Source: Chlamydiifrater volucris (GTDB lineage: Bacteria; Chlamydiota; Chlamydiia; Chlamydiales; Chlamydiaceae). From it: a DNA stretch of 64,000 nucleotides. Shown piece after piece: positions 38,396 to 48,701 of this stretch. A program made the position numbers and the translations under genes. The notes beneath the pieces are model-generated. The model worked only from the letters and a program-made list of their open reading frames with translations, had not been told where the DNA came from and made no database searches. Each line of letters opens with the position of its first letter. The first letter of the stretch is position 1. The DNA lies in assembly GCF_902806995.1 (NCBI RefSeq), contig NZ_LR777654.1, positions 1,054,001 to 1,118,000 of the forward strand, read 5' to 3'.

Positions 38396-40078
38396 TCAAA
38401 ATCTGATATCTGAATCCAGAAAAAACTTGCCATTACCGTTTCTTTTAAAGACAACTTTCTGATGGGAAAGATCGTTTTCCTTAAGCAAGGAATCTAATAT
38501 TTTTACCGCAGCACTAGCCTCTTCTCCCCCAATGCAAAGAACGCAAACACTCTCCCCTCTCTCCAATCCTTCTCGAACAGCATTCACCGTTTGACACAAT
38601 GCCCCATTAAGAGAAGTGTCAGAATCTTCATCAGATAAATTTGCCCGCACAACGGAGAAACAAAAAGAGAACATTCTTAAAGAAAAATCTTTCTTGAAAA
38701 CCACGGGTATAACACGAGTTACCCTGGGCAACAAAGCAACAACCTTATTTAACTCTTTTTCGTTGTCTACACAGCAAAAAAAGCAAGATTTCGGAGATGC
38801 ATGCAACCGAAAATGCTTAATGAAATGATGTTGCAGAAAAATGTCACAAAGCAGTCTATATAAGTTCTCTCTCCAAAAGAAGAGGTACCCTAAGCTTAAT
38901 AAGGCAACCGCCCATCCGATAAGAGAAAAACTCTTTCCCGGATCTAACTGCAGAACGTTACCGAGAACCCAAATAACCAAAGAAGTTAGCAAAACCCCGA
39001 AGAAGTCCAAAAAATTATTTGCAGCCAAGATTCTACCCCTCTTATGTTCTGGACTAACGTACTGAACGTAAGCGTGCAAAGGAACTTGATAAAAACCACC
39101 GAAAATACCAAGGAAAAACAAGCACAAAACCAAAGAAAAAATTGTTGGAGAGAAATGCAACCCCACTAAGAATCCGCCTATCCCAACCCCAGCCAATGGT
39201 GTATACGCGAGCTCTATATTCCTCCCTGAGACTAACCCAGCAAGATAGGAACCTAACCCGACCCCAATAGCCACCATAGGAAAAAGATACCCTCCGTAGT
39301 GCTCTGGTAAACCCAAATCAAACTGAACAAAAGGCACTATTTCTAGTTGAACATAAGCGCCTATAAGAAGGAAAAATGAACCTAGAAAAATCGCAGAAGT
39401 TAGATAACGAATATGTACAGTGGATCTTAGCGTCACCCAGATCTCTTTGAAATTAAATACTTGTATCTTCTGGTTTTTATTTTCGACCCGGCTCCTAGAT
39501 ATATAGAATGCCATAATTGCCCCCACCAAAGAAAAGATCACGGTGAAAGAACTTATAAAGACATATTTTTCAGCTCCCGAGCCCCCTGTAATTCCGCAAA
39601 ATACAGAGGCCAAACAAGAACCTAAAATACTTGCTGAATACGTTGCAGCCGTCATGATCCCGTTTGCACGAGATAGTTGCTCTACAGGCAATATTTCTGG
39701 TAATATACCGAGCTTGGCTGGGCCGAAAACGGCTGTGTGAGAAGCCATCAGCACTAAGACGAAATATCCTCCCCACTCAGATTGTATATAAAATAGAAAG
39801 GTTCCGAGGCAGGTACAAAAAACCTCTACAGCTCTAGTAAGTAAAATGATGTTTCTTTTTCTAAACCGGTCAGCCAGAGACCCTGCAAAAGGCGCCAACA
39901 AAAGAAACGGCAAAGCGAAACATAAACTGACAATAGACAGCACCTTTGTGCTTTCCTGAGGAGACTTATCCTTTACGAGAAAAAAGACCAACAGAAACTT
40001 GTACAAATTGTCATTCAATACTGTGAGAAAATGAGTTATAACTAAAGATTTAAAAGATATCTCTCTGGATGTTTTCAT
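38396..40078 (-). CDS. LplT-like MFS transporter with a soluble C-terminal domain
   Basis: A 560-residue protein. Residues 1-400 are a 12-helix MFS domain with the LplT-like start SFKSLVITHFLTVLNDNLYK and motif GSLADRFRKR. LplT proteins move lysophospholipids across the inner membrane. Residues 400-560 align in position with the PlsC-like acyltransferase of LplT-Aas fusions, but the HX4D motif is absent and the expected PEG region reads CIGGEE, so it looks catalytically dead. The C. trachomatis CT641 (ygeD) gene is about the same length. The start codon overlaps that of recC on the other strand (CATG). Confidence 0.82.
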   Translation of the reverse strand: MKTSREISFKSLVITHFLTVLNDNLYKFLLVFFLVKDKSPQESTKVLSIVSLCFALPFLLLAPFAGSLADRFRKRNIILLTRAVEVFCTCLGTFLFYIQSEWGGYFVLVLMASHTAVFGPAKLGILPEILPVEQLSRANGIMTAATYSASILGSCLASVFCGITGGSGAEKYVFISSFTVIFSLVGAIMAFYISRSRVENKNQKIQVFNFKEIWVTLRSTVHIRYLTSAIFLGSFFLLIGAYVQLEIVPFVQFDLGLPEHYGGYLFPMVAIGVGLGSYLAGLVSGRNIELAYTPLAGVGIGGFLVGLHFSPTIFSLVLCLFFLGIFGGFYQVPLHAYVQYVSPEHKRGRILAANNFLDFFGVLLTSLVIWVLGNVLQLDPGKSFSLIGWAVALLSLGYLFFWRENLYRLLCDIFLQHHFIKHFRLHASPKSCFFCCVDNEKELNKVVALLPRVTRVIPVVFKKDFSLRMFSFCFSVVRANLSDEDSDTSLNGALCQTVNAVREGLERGESVCVLCIGGEEASAAVKILDSLLKENDLSHQKVVFKRNGNGKFFLDSDIRF

Positions 40079-43000
40079 GTCTTACAAAGAAAATAATGTT
40101 TTTTTTAGTAACTCCCTTCACCATCTACTGGCAAAGCTCTCCGTAGATCTATTTTCTACAAGGCAAGAACCCTTTTCCAGAAGGCGAATTCTCGTACCAA
40201 CCATAGAGATCAGTAACTGGGTCCAAAGTGAGCTCCTATCCGCTTCGTCGAACCGGACCGTCCTTGGCTCTAAAATCCTAGTCTCACCCGAATCCTTCAT
40301 CAAATTTCTGTATACAGAGTTTTGTCACAAAACCTCTGATTTTCCAGATTTTTCCATGCTCCCCGTGTGGTTGCACGAAAAAATCAAAGAAAACACAGAA
40401 AATCCCCTTTTTAAAGACTTTTTCCAATCACTAAAAAACAAAATACCCTTCAGTTTCGCTCGCTCACTAGCCACAGCCTTTAGGAAATACTACCTAAATC
40501 GTCAGGCTACGGAAGGAACAAACAGCCACTATCAGCTATTTTTCGAAAAAGTCTGCTCCCATTTTGTAAGCCCTACCAATATTATGCAAGAAATTCGGAC
40601 ACAAGCCCGTCTGAAGGACAAAAATTTATCTCTTTTTGTCTTTACTCTTTCTGGACTTCCTCTTCATATACTTTCTTTTTTATCAGAAATCTCAGAGCAA
40701 ATCCCTGTGAACTTTTATGTTTTATTACCGACCAAAGAGTACTTTGGGGATATGATTTCTGATAACTTCATTGACAAATATCTAGAACGCAACTTAAAGA
40801 TTGCTCCTTCAAAGGCCTTACTGTCCTGGGAAAATTACGTTTTTAACAATAGAAACTCCTTATTAGCCAACTTATCTAGTTCCTGTAGATCAGCTCTCAA
40901 TTTCTTTTTAGATAAAAATCTTCCATCAACTGAACATTTTTTTCCTCCGGAAGAAAATTCCTCTCTGGGACTTTTAAAGAGTGATATTTTCCAATTACGC
41001 GAAAGTACTGAGGAAGCTTTTTCTCAAAAACCTTCTAGTATCACCATAAAGAAGGCTCTTTCTAAAACAAGAGAAGTTCAAAATCTTTTTTGCCACATCT
41101 CAACCTTAATTCATTCAGGAGTCTTGCCTAAAGACATTCGTGTCTTATGTAAAAATATTAAAGAATATGCACCTCTTATTCGTTCTATCTTCTCTCCACA
41201 TATTCCCTTATCTATCCGAGGAATAATTTCACCCTCAGGGGAACGTCTCCAAAATAAAATTCGTGTAATTTCCACCCTTCTGTTATCCAAAGGTGGTCTT
41301 TCAAGCTTGTACAAACTACTTACTCACCCTGACATACGAATATCTGAATCTAAAGAAGATTTACTGAAACAATTGTCTTTTTTGAATAAAATCTTTTATC
41401 AGGTCCCCATTTCGGAGAGAAAAAAGGGGATTCACCTATATCGACTAGCGGATTCTATTATTGATAATTACCCATTTTCAGAGGCAACAGGAAAAACCAT
41501 TTGTCCAGAAATTTTGGGAGAAATGTCTCTTATTCTTTATCGCACGCAAAGCGCGGTAGAGGAGCTTTATACAAAAGAAGAAAATGAGATAAAAACCTTT
41601 CTTGAAATTATCTTTTCTCTAATGGAGGATATTTTTCTTCTTGACGACGATGAACTCTTCCTTTTGGAAAAACTTAAAAAACACTTATCCCTATACCGGG
41701 AAATCCGTTGTTCTCTTCACTTTTTTTTAGATTTCTGTGTCCATTTCATAGAAGGCTCTCAACAAGACACATCCCTTCCTGTAGGAAAGCTACTTGTAGG
41801 ACCAATTCATACTTTAGCTTCAATTCCATCAGCACACACTTTCGTTCTAGGGGCTTCTTCCCCAACCTCTTCTGAAGAGTTTTCTATCGCTCCAGATCCA
41901 ACAGAGTTAGATGAGGATAGCAACAATAGTGACGATAAAAATAGTTTGTTTTTGGATATTATTATCTCTACTGCGGAAAGTTTACACATCAGCTTTTCTT
42001 CATCTGGAGAAAATCCTGAAACTCCTCTCCCACCAGTCGAGTGGATAGCTGAAGCCTCTTATATTCGAATAGAAACCATTCCGGCCTTACCTTTCTCCAA
42101 AGAAAATTTCCAGGAGAAGAAAGATTTGCACTCTTCTTTCGCGCGAAACTTTGATTTAGCAAGAGCTTTTTACTCTCCAAAAAATTGCGTAGAAACCTTT
42201 ATCCCAGAGAAAATAGGAGATTTCCCCAGCAAAGAAAAAACCTTGTCTCTTTCCATTTCAGACATTATCTACACATTACAAAATCCTCTAAATGCCTTTT
42301 TAGACAAAAAAGCAAAATTTTCTCCCTCTATCTTTCCGACCATTTCTTCCCCACTTTTGTATACAACGTCGTACAAAGACCTCCTGAAAATATGGACTAG
42401 TCATATCTCAGGAAAAACTAACATAGAAAAAGACGAAGACCTGCTTCCTCATAAATATCTCTCGGAAAAATTAAGATTAGAACTTCTGAAACATTCTCAA
42501 CTTTTAACTTCTTTCTTACAAGATCTACAAAAATCAAAACATTCTTCATTATCTTCTGTTTGCTTCTCTCCTTTGCTATTTCAAGAAAGTTCCAAGGTAA
42601 AATTTATCCCAGAGATTGAGTGGTCTTGGAATGACCATAAAATTAAACTTAGAGGATCTATTCACGGCGTCAGTTCCAGAGGATTGAGCATCCTATCTCC
42701 GTCAATAGGCCTGAAGTACAAAAAAAGTTTTCCCAACTCCATTTTTTCCGACAACCATCCCTACCTCTACCATAGGATAGAAGCTAAGCTCCACCTAGCA
42801 TTACTTTCTCTGGCAAAAATATTTTCTTCTGATCACCAAAAAAAAATTTATGAAATTTTTTGTCTTCCCAACGAGATCTTTGTGGAACATCACTTCTTAG
42901 ACGATTTTCAACCAGAAAAATACCTACAAACCGTTCTGGATACTTACTTCTCCGTATTAGAGGCTCCTTATCCTTTATATCAAACATTAGATCAGACTCA

Positions 43001-43175
43001 TCAAATAAAATGGTCTTGTATGTCCAAAGGAGACTGGAGAAGATTTTGTGTTCCTAAAAATCTTGCCAGAGATCTCTCCCCTTTGTTTTGGGCCACGCAA
43101 AACAGGGAGCTTTTTTCAAAAGAGCTCGAAGAACAGACAAAGAATGTTTTCGATTTATATAATGCATTGCTGTAA
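40077..43175 (+). CDS. recC: Exodeoxyribonuclease V gamma subunit
   Basis: A 1032-residue RecC: N-terminal helicase-like fold (residues 1-300) with RRILVPTIEISNWVQ, inactivated helicase motifs (VLGASSPTSSEEF), and a C-terminal dead-nuclease region. It precedes recB by 11 bp, giving the RecBC pair; RecD is encoded at 60.5 kb. It functions in double-strand-break end resection. The ATG shares two bases with the divergent transporter start. Confidence 0.92.
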   Translation: MSYKENNVFFSNSLHHLLAKLSVDLFSTRQEPFSRRRILVPTIEISNWVQSELLSASSNRTVLGSKILVSPESFIKFLYTEFCHKTSDFPDFSMLPVWLHEKIKENTENPLFKDFFQSLKNKIPFSFARSLATAFRKYYLNRQATEGTNSHYQLFFEKVCSHFVSPTNIMQEIRTQARLKDKNLSLFVFTLSGLPLHILSFLSEISEQIPVNFYVLLPTKEYFGDMISDNFIDKYLERNLKIAPSKALLSWENYVFNNRNSLLANLSSSCRSALNFFLDKNLPSTEHFFPPEENSSLGLLKSDIFQLRESTEEAFSQKPSSITIKKALSKTREVQNLFCHISTLIHSGVLPKDIRVLCKNIKEYAPLIRSIFSPHIPLSIRGIISPSGERLQNKIRVISTLLLSKGGLSSLYKLLTHPDIRISESKEDLLKQLSFLNKIFYQVPISERKKGIHLYRLADSIIDNYPFSEATGKTICPEILGEMSLILYRTQSAVEELYTKEENEIKTFLEIIFSLMEDIFLLDDDELFLLEKLKKHLSLYREIRCSLHFFLDFCVHFIEGSQQDTSLPVGKLLVGPIHTLASIPSAHTFVLGASSPTSSEEFSIAPDPTELDEDSNNSDDKNSLFLDIIISTAESLHISFSSSGENPETPLPPVEWIAEASYIRIETIPALPFSKENFQEKKDLHSSFARNFDLARAFYSPKNCVETFIPEKIGDFPSKEKTLSLSISDIIYTLQNPLNAFLDKKAKFSPSIFPTISSPLLYTTSYKDLLKIWTSHISGKTNIEKDEDLLPHKYLSEKLRLELLKHSQLLTSFLQDLQKSKHSSLSSVCFSPLLFQESSKVKFIPEIEWSWNDHKIKLRGSIHGVSSRGLSILSPSIGLKYKKSFPNSIFSDNHPYLYHRIEAKLHLALLSLAKIFSSDHQKKIYEIFCLPNEIFVEHHFLDDFQPEKYLQTVLDTYFSVLEAPYPLYQTLDQTHQIKWSCMSKGDWRRFCVPKNLARDLSPLFWATQNRELFSKELEEQTKNVFDLYNALL

Positions 43176-43186
43176 ATAAACAGGTT

Positions 43187-46100
43187 ATGACAAAAACAGA
43201 ACAAACAGTTGACTTCAACGTTGCAAATTTAGAGAGTTCTGTTAGAGGAAAATTCTTTCTGGATGCCTCGGCAGGAACAGGAAAAACTTTTGCGATAGAA
43301 AACATTATTTTAAGATTTGTCCTCTCGGGCGACATTTCCTGCTTGGATAAAGTTCTTGTTATGACTTTCACAAGAGCGGCCACAGAAGAGTTGAAAACCA
43401 GAATCAAAAGAACTTTACTATCAGCAAAAAAAAACTTAAAGAAACTGTTAGATCACCATGGGACTTCGATCGAAGATCGGCCTTACTATCTATCTCCAGG
43501 AATAAGTCAAGAAGAAGTAAAGCAGCTTTACATACGTGTACGATCAGCTCTTTCCACCATGGAGAGATCTTCCGTTTATACGATACACGGTTTTTGTAGA
43601 AAAATATTGGATAATTACTTACCCGGATTTCAAATACCCGCCCCTCCACCGGGAATGACTCGATCTCAAAGCTACCAAGAAGCTATTTCTTATTACTTAT
43701 CCCAAGATTTATGGAAAGAAGTTCTTTTCCCTCAACAATTTCATTTTTTAGCTTACCAACACAACCCTAATAAACCGGGAAGTAATAGTTTAACGCAGAA
43801 ATTGAAAGAATCTTTAAAAACAAATCAACCCGACCATCCAACAAAAGACTACTTCTCAAAAAAAGCTGGACATTACGCTTTAATCTTCGAACCTTTATTA
43901 GAAATGCCTTGGGAAGTTGTGTACAAGTCTCTAGACGCAGTAAGAAAAGAGCTAAAAAAAGAAATCCCCATAACGGAAACAGATCTCTCGTCTTTCTTGC
44001 ATAGTTTATACAACTTAAAAAGTTTCCCCGAAAATGATTATTCCTTAGAAACTTCTGCTCCCTCTATATTCCTACACTATCGATTAGCTATGGCCTTTTC
44101 AAATAACGTCAAGAAGTCTGCCCAACAGGTAGATAATGTCATATTTTCCACCATAAAATCTTCGGGTTTACTCTCTGATATTTTACTTTTTTTTCATGAA
44201 GAGAACCTATTTTCTATTTTGTCTAATGATGTAAGAAAGTACTTAGAATCTATTTTTGGTCCTTGTCTCTCTTTTGATGATCTCATTTCCACAGTAGAAA
44301 GCCTGGTTTGTGGTAACTCCACGAGAAGCAATCAAATCCGAAATGACATCAGAAACCAGTACCAGTTAGTCTTGATCGATGAATCCCAAGACACAGACAA
44401 AACTCAATGGAATATTTTTTATTCTTTGTTCATTACCAAAGAGTATGGTGGCAATTTGTTCATCATTGGTGACCCAAAACAATCCATATATGAGTGGAGA
44501 AAAGCAGATTTATCCGCTTATTTAGACATTAGAAGCGCTTTTCCCTCTAAACACCTTTTACAAATGAACGTCAATTATAGGTCCACTCCAGATCTTATGC
44601 GTTCAATAAATAGTTTTTTTTCTCTAAAAAAACCTTTTGTATCTATTCATTCTAAAGAAACAGATACGCAAAAAGTTATTAACTACTGCCCCAGCCTGCC
44701 GGGAAGAAATGAAAAACCTCTTTCTCTTCCTAGAAATCCCATTCATTTTTTCCTTGCAGACAGTCTCGAAGATGCTATTTCCAGCATCAGCCAAGAAGCT
44801 TTGCGATTGCATAATGAATATGCTATTCCCTTCGGGGATATGGCTGTCCTTGTGTCACAAAATGACCATGCTTTCACTTTTATTCGAAACTCTTTACTTC
44901 CTACTTCTCTATGTAAATCCAAGTCTATATTTTCTAAAACACCTTCTCATTCTCTATTACTGATACTCCTAGAAATACTTTGGGATCCATGTAATGCCGA
45001 CAAAATTTCTGCTATCCTTTCTAGCTGTTTATTCGGTTACTCTTCTTCAAAAATTCAACAAAGCTTAGAAAAAGAAATAGGATATTTTGTTGAATTGTCG
45101 GAATATTTAAAAACAAGAAAGTTGATTTCTACTTTTTACAAATTAATGAACCGTTGTGGGCCCACCCTATTATCAACAACTTCTGAAGGCTGCCTGATCT
45201 ACCAAGAAATGGAATCTCTTAGCGTTTATCTAGAAAAACTAACGCCCTATCCTGATCAATATCTCATCTATTTAAAAGATTTAGAAGAACTAAAAGAGCA
45301 AGAAGAAGATTTACAAATTCATTTCTCTACGGAAGACAAAGAAACTGTAAAAATCACAACTATTCACAGCTCTAAAGGACTAGAGTATGAAATAGTCTTT
45401 CTTTTAGGATTATTCCCATCCTCAAAAAAATCAACGACAGAGTCAATTCATGAAACTTACGTTGCCGTAACCCGAGCTAAGAGACAAGTCTACATTCCAA
45501 TCAATACAAAAACCAAAACGTCTCTCTTTCATAACTACATAAAAGACTTCTCACATGATTCCGCAGAAAATTTTGCAAAATCACTCGCAAAAGAACACCC
45601 AGAATCATTTTCTTTTTCCGAAAAACTCATTCATTCGGAGACACATAAGGAGGACTTAACCGGTTTATTATGTCCACCAAATATATTCTCTCTTCCCCAT
45701 GTAGAAGCTTCTGATGTTTTATCCTTTTCCAAAGTCTATGAATCTCACCATTCATACTTCTCTTCTCCTACTAAAGACAGCGAATCTTCTCCTGGAGGTC
45801 GTTCTTTTGGAATTCTTGTTCATGAAATCCTAGAAAAATTAGATTTCTCCATTTTTGTTTCAGCAAAAACAGAAGATAAAATACGAGAAATTCTAAACCC
45901 CATTGTCTGCAACTTTACTAAAAATACTCCCTTCCACAGCTATGATGCTTTTATAACTCAAATCATTTCTAAAGCCTTTACAACCCCCATAACCTTCAAA
46001 AAAGACACCTTCCAACTTTGCGAAATCAATCCACAAAAAATTTTTAGAGAAGAAGATTTTTTAACTAAAGATGATACCGACAATATCTGGAAAGGAGTAA

Positions 46101-46345
46101 TAGACCTATTCTTCGAATACCAAGGATCCTATTACCTCATAGATTGGAAGACTACCACACTGGACAACTATGATCAAAAAAGTCTTTTGGAATACGTGCA
46201 ACACAATAATTTTGATAAACAAGCCAATATTTATCTTTCCGCCACCAAAAAATTTCTTAGACAATTCGATATTCAATCAAGCCCAGAAATAGCTTTCATC
46301 TTCCTAAAAGGACTGCACCAAGGTGAAGGAATTTTTACTTTTTAA
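43187..46345 (+). CDS. recB: Exodeoxyribonuclease V beta subunit
   Basis: A 1052-residue UvrD-type helicase-nuclease. Walker A is ASAGTGKT (27-34), motif II is LIDESQDTDK, motif III is GDPKQSIYEWRKAD, motif VI is VAVTRAKRQ, and the C-terminal PD-(D/E)XK nuclease has YLIDWKTT. Full set of active residues, so active helicase and nuclease are expected. The stop overlaps the convergent mreC end by 4 bp. Confidence 0.95.
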   Translation: MTKTEQTVDFNVANLESSVRGKFFLDASAGTGKTFAIENIILRFVLSGDISCLDKVLVMTFTRAATEELKTRIKRTLLSAKKNLKKLLDHHGTSIEDRPYYLSPGISQEEVKQLYIRVRSALSTMERSSVYTIHGFCRKILDNYLPGFQIPAPPPGMTRSQSYQEAISYYLSQDLWKEVLFPQQFHFLAYQHNPNKPGSNSLTQKLKESLKTNQPDHPTKDYFSKKAGHYALIFEPLLEMPWEVVYKSLDAVRKELKKEIPITETDLSSFLHSLYNLKSFPENDYSLETSAPSIFLHYRLAMAFSNNVKKSAQQVDNVIFSTIKSSGLLSDILLFFHEENLFSILSNDVRKYLESIFGPCLSFDDLISTVESLVCGNSTRSNQIRNDIRNQYQLVLIDESQDTDKTQWNIFYSLFITKEYGGNLFIIGDPKQSIYEWRKADLSAYLDIRSAFPSKHLLQMNVNYRSTPDLMRSINSFFSLKKPFVSIHSKETDTQKVINYCPSLPGRNEKPLSLPRNPIHFFLADSLEDAISSISQEALRLHNEYAIPFGDMAVLVSQNDHAFTFIRNSLLPTSLCKSKSIFSKTPSHSLLLILLEILWDPCNADKISAILSSCLFGYSSSKIQQSLEKEIGYFVELSEYLKTRKLISTFYKLMNRCGPTLLSTTSEGCLIYQEMESLSVYLEKLTPYPDQYLIYLKDLEELKEQEEDLQIHFSTEDKETVKITTIHSSKGLEYEIVFLLGLFPSSKKSTTESIHETYVAVTRAKRQVYIPINTKTKTSLFHNYIKDFSHDSAENFAKSLAKEHPESFSFSEKLIHSETHKEDLTGLLCPPNIFSLPHVEASDVLSFSKVYESHHSYFSSPTKDSESSPGGRSFGILVHEILEKLDFSIFVSAKTEDKIREILNPIVCNFTKNTPFHSYDAFITQIISKAFTTPITFKKDTFQLCEINPQKIFREEDFLTKDDTDNIWKGVIDLFFEYQGSYYLIDWKTTTLDNYDQKSLLEYVQHNNFDKQANIYLSATKKFLRQFDIQSSPEIAFIFLKGLHQGEGIFTF

Positions 46346-47364
46346 TCCCAAGGTGTTCCAAAAATATCGGGCCTGTCATTAGGATTAAACGACATTGGAG
46401 ATAAAATACTCACCCAATCCAACCGCTCCAAACCACTTATCAAAGATTTTGCTTCCAAAGAAAATGTGCAAGACCCCTCTTTCAGAGGAAAAACTTTTGT
46501 AACTTCAGCAACTAAAAGACCTGGAGGAAAAATACCATCCAAGCCTGTTGTTACTAAAATATCTCCAGGAACCAAAGTCTCTTCTCCACCCTTCTCGGAA
46601 GCACTATAAAACCCTTCTCCGTGCAAAACGTCTACCTCTCTACTCCATAAAGGGTTTCCAGAACCACAGAGAATCCCCCTGAAGACTGGACCCTCTCCTT
46701 CGCAGTAAATAGAACGAGAAAATTCTGATATCAAACGAGTAAAATTAGTCTTCTCTTTTTCTTCTAAACAAGCTTTTGGAAGAGTTTCCAGAGAAGAAAC
46801 CAGCCTATCCGCCAGAATTTGGATACTACCAGATTTCATAGAGCACTTTGCAGAAGCCACAGAAGGTTTCATTCCTACGTCGGAAATGACTCGAACTCGA
46901 GATTGCTTCTCTCCTACATAATCCACGATTCCTAAGAGAAGTTTTCCGCAAACAACAGGACTATGCTTTTGAATAACACTATCCTTACCAACATCAATCC
47001 AAAGAGAACTTCCCCAGTACGTTGGATCTCTAAAAATAATTCTAGCTTCTATGGATTTTTTGTAGTATGGGCGCAAAAATTCTTCCATAATAGGAGACAA
47101 TCTTTTTGCTTCACAAACAGCCCTGAGCAAGGCTTTAGTCGATTCTAACTCCCCCTTCAACAAAAGATTTTCTGTTTCTAAAAAACTTGAGTTTGTTTTC
47201 TCCAGCTCTTTACCAGTCAATTCCTTGAAAAAAAACACATAGGCATCCACAAAAGCTATTCTAACTTTTTCTTGAAAAGTCTTTGGAAGACTCAAAGCAC
47301 CAAAGACGCCCAAAAAAACTAAGAAATAAACTTTTGCTTTTTTAGGAAACTTACCGCTGCGCAT
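46342..47364 (-). CDS. mreC: Rod-shape/septation protein MreC
   Basis: A 340-residue protein from the ATG at 47364 (a TTG at 47388 is a weaker option). The gene overlaps the upstream aminotransferase stop by 14 bp. One N-terminal membrane helix (VYFLVFLGVFGALSL), a short coiled coil, then the MreC beta domains. In chlamydiae MreB and MreC organise polarised division in place of FtsZ. Confidence 0.9.
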   Translation of the reverse strand: MRSGKFPKKAKVYFLVFLGVFGALSLPKTFQEKVRIAFVDAYVFFFKELTGKELEKTNSSFLETENLLLKGELESTKALLRAVCEAKRLSPIMEEFLRPYYKKSIEARIIFRDPTYWGSSLWIDVGKDSVIQKHSPVVCGKLLLGIVDYVGEKQSRVRVISDVGMKPSVASAKCSMKSGSIQILADRLVSSLETLPKACLEEKEKTNFTRLISEFSRSIYCEGEGPVFRGILCGSGNPLWSREVDVLHGEGFYSASEKGGEETLVPGDILVTTGLDGIFPPGLLVAEVTKVFPLKEGSCTFSLEAKSLISGLERLDWVSILSPMSFNPNDRPDIFGTPWD

Positions 47365-48547
47365 AAGCCTCTGAAAACCCTTTAACAACCCTGGCTACAT
47401 TCTTCTCAGAGATTCCGTTAAGGTTAAATCTACCCCCAGGAGCTGTGTAAATAGCATGCTTTTCTCTTAAAAACTTTACTTGTTTCTCAGAGAAAGCTGG
47501 ATACCCAAAAAAACCTTTTTGTTTGAGAATATAGTCGAAAGAGTCCCCGCACTCCAAAGATAAATTTTCCACAAAGAAGCTTCTTTTTTTGTCCATAGAG
47601 GACCTCATTTCTTCTAATTCGTCACGCCATTCTTGTCGCAAGTACGGATTCTTCATAATAGTATTAACAATCAAAGCTCCATGTCTTGGTGGGTTAGAAT
47701 ATTCTCCTCGAATTTTCTCTTTGATTAAGGAAGAAACCTTCTTGACTCCGTCTTCCGTCTGACAAAACATAGCGAACATTCCAGTACGCTCTCCATACAA
47801 GCAAAAATTCTTACTAGAACTTGCAGCTACAGCAACAGGAATCTCTAGCTTAACAAAAAGTTCCGCAGGGAACCGATCCTGATCTAGCCCCTCTCCAAAT
47901 CCTTGGTAAGCCATATCTATGACAGGGAACAAAGCTTTTTCTTTGACAATTTGAGCTATTTCTCTCCAATCGTCACTAGAAAAATCAGTTCCCGTTGGAT
48001 TGTGACAACAACCCTGAAACAAGATTACAGACTTTTCCGGTATACTTTTTAAAAATTGGAAAAACTCTAGAGTTTTCAGCCTATGTTGATTAGAATCGTA
48101 GTATGGGTATCTAATAACCTCCAAGCCTTGACTAGAAAAAATTCGTTCATGATTTCCCCAGCTCTGCTCCGATATATATACTTGCTTGTTGACTTCTGAA
48201 GCCGCCGAGAACAAAACTGCAGCCAAATGTAAAGCTCCAGTTCCTCCCAAAGACTGGCAAGAGAAAATAGTACTTACGTTCTCCACAGAGCCAAAAACCA
48301 TTTTTCTCATTTCATCAACATAACCAGAAAAACCCTCTATGGGCAAATATAACTTATTTGTTTCTTCTTCTGTTATCAGAGTCATAGCTTTTTTTATAGC
48401 AGAACACCCCCCAAAGCGCTTTGTAGGATGTACATAAACTCCTATAAGAAGATCTACCTTTTCTTCCCGAAGATCATCTTTAAAAGCTGAAGACAAACCA
48501 AAAATAGAATCTGGTGGAAAAGATGGCAAATTGCTAAAAAAACTCAT
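47351..48547 (-). CDS. tyrB: Aromatic/aspartate aminotransferase
   Basis: A 398-residue class I PLP aminotransferase. The PLP lysine is K246 in AASSSKNFCLYGERTG, NPTG is at 183-186 and the substrate-binding Arg is in APGGRFNLNGIS. Compares to CT637 (tyrB). It interconverts aromatic or acidic amino acids and their keto acids. Its 3' end overlaps mreC, an operon also seen in C. trachomatis. Confidence 0.9.
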   Translation of the reverse strand: MSFFSNLPSFPPDSIFGLSSAFKDDLREEKVDLLIGVYVHPTKRFGGCSAIKKAMTLITEEETNKLYLPIEGFSGYVDEMRKMVFGSVENVSTIFSCQSLGGTGALHLAAVLFSAASEVNKQVYISEQSWGNHERIFSSQGLEVIRYPYYDSNQHRLKTLEFFQFLKSIPEKSVILFQGCCHNPTGTDFSSDDWREIAQIVKEKALFPVIDMAYQGFGEGLDQDRFPAELFVKLEIPVAVAASSSKNFCLYGERTGMFAMFCQTEDGVKKVSSLIKEKIRGEYSNPPRHGALIVNTIMKNPYLRQEWRDELEEMRSSMDKKRSFFVENLSLECGDSFDYILKQKGFFGYPAFSEKQVKFLREKHAIYTAPGGRFNLNGISEKNVARVVKGFSEAYAQR

Positions 48548-48614
48548 ATAACCTCATGTTTTCATGAAGAGGGTATTGATTCCAATACCTCTATCATGCT
48601 AGATTTACTGCTTC

Positions 48615-48692
<78 letters not shown>

Positions 48693-48701
48693 ATCCTTCG
48701 T

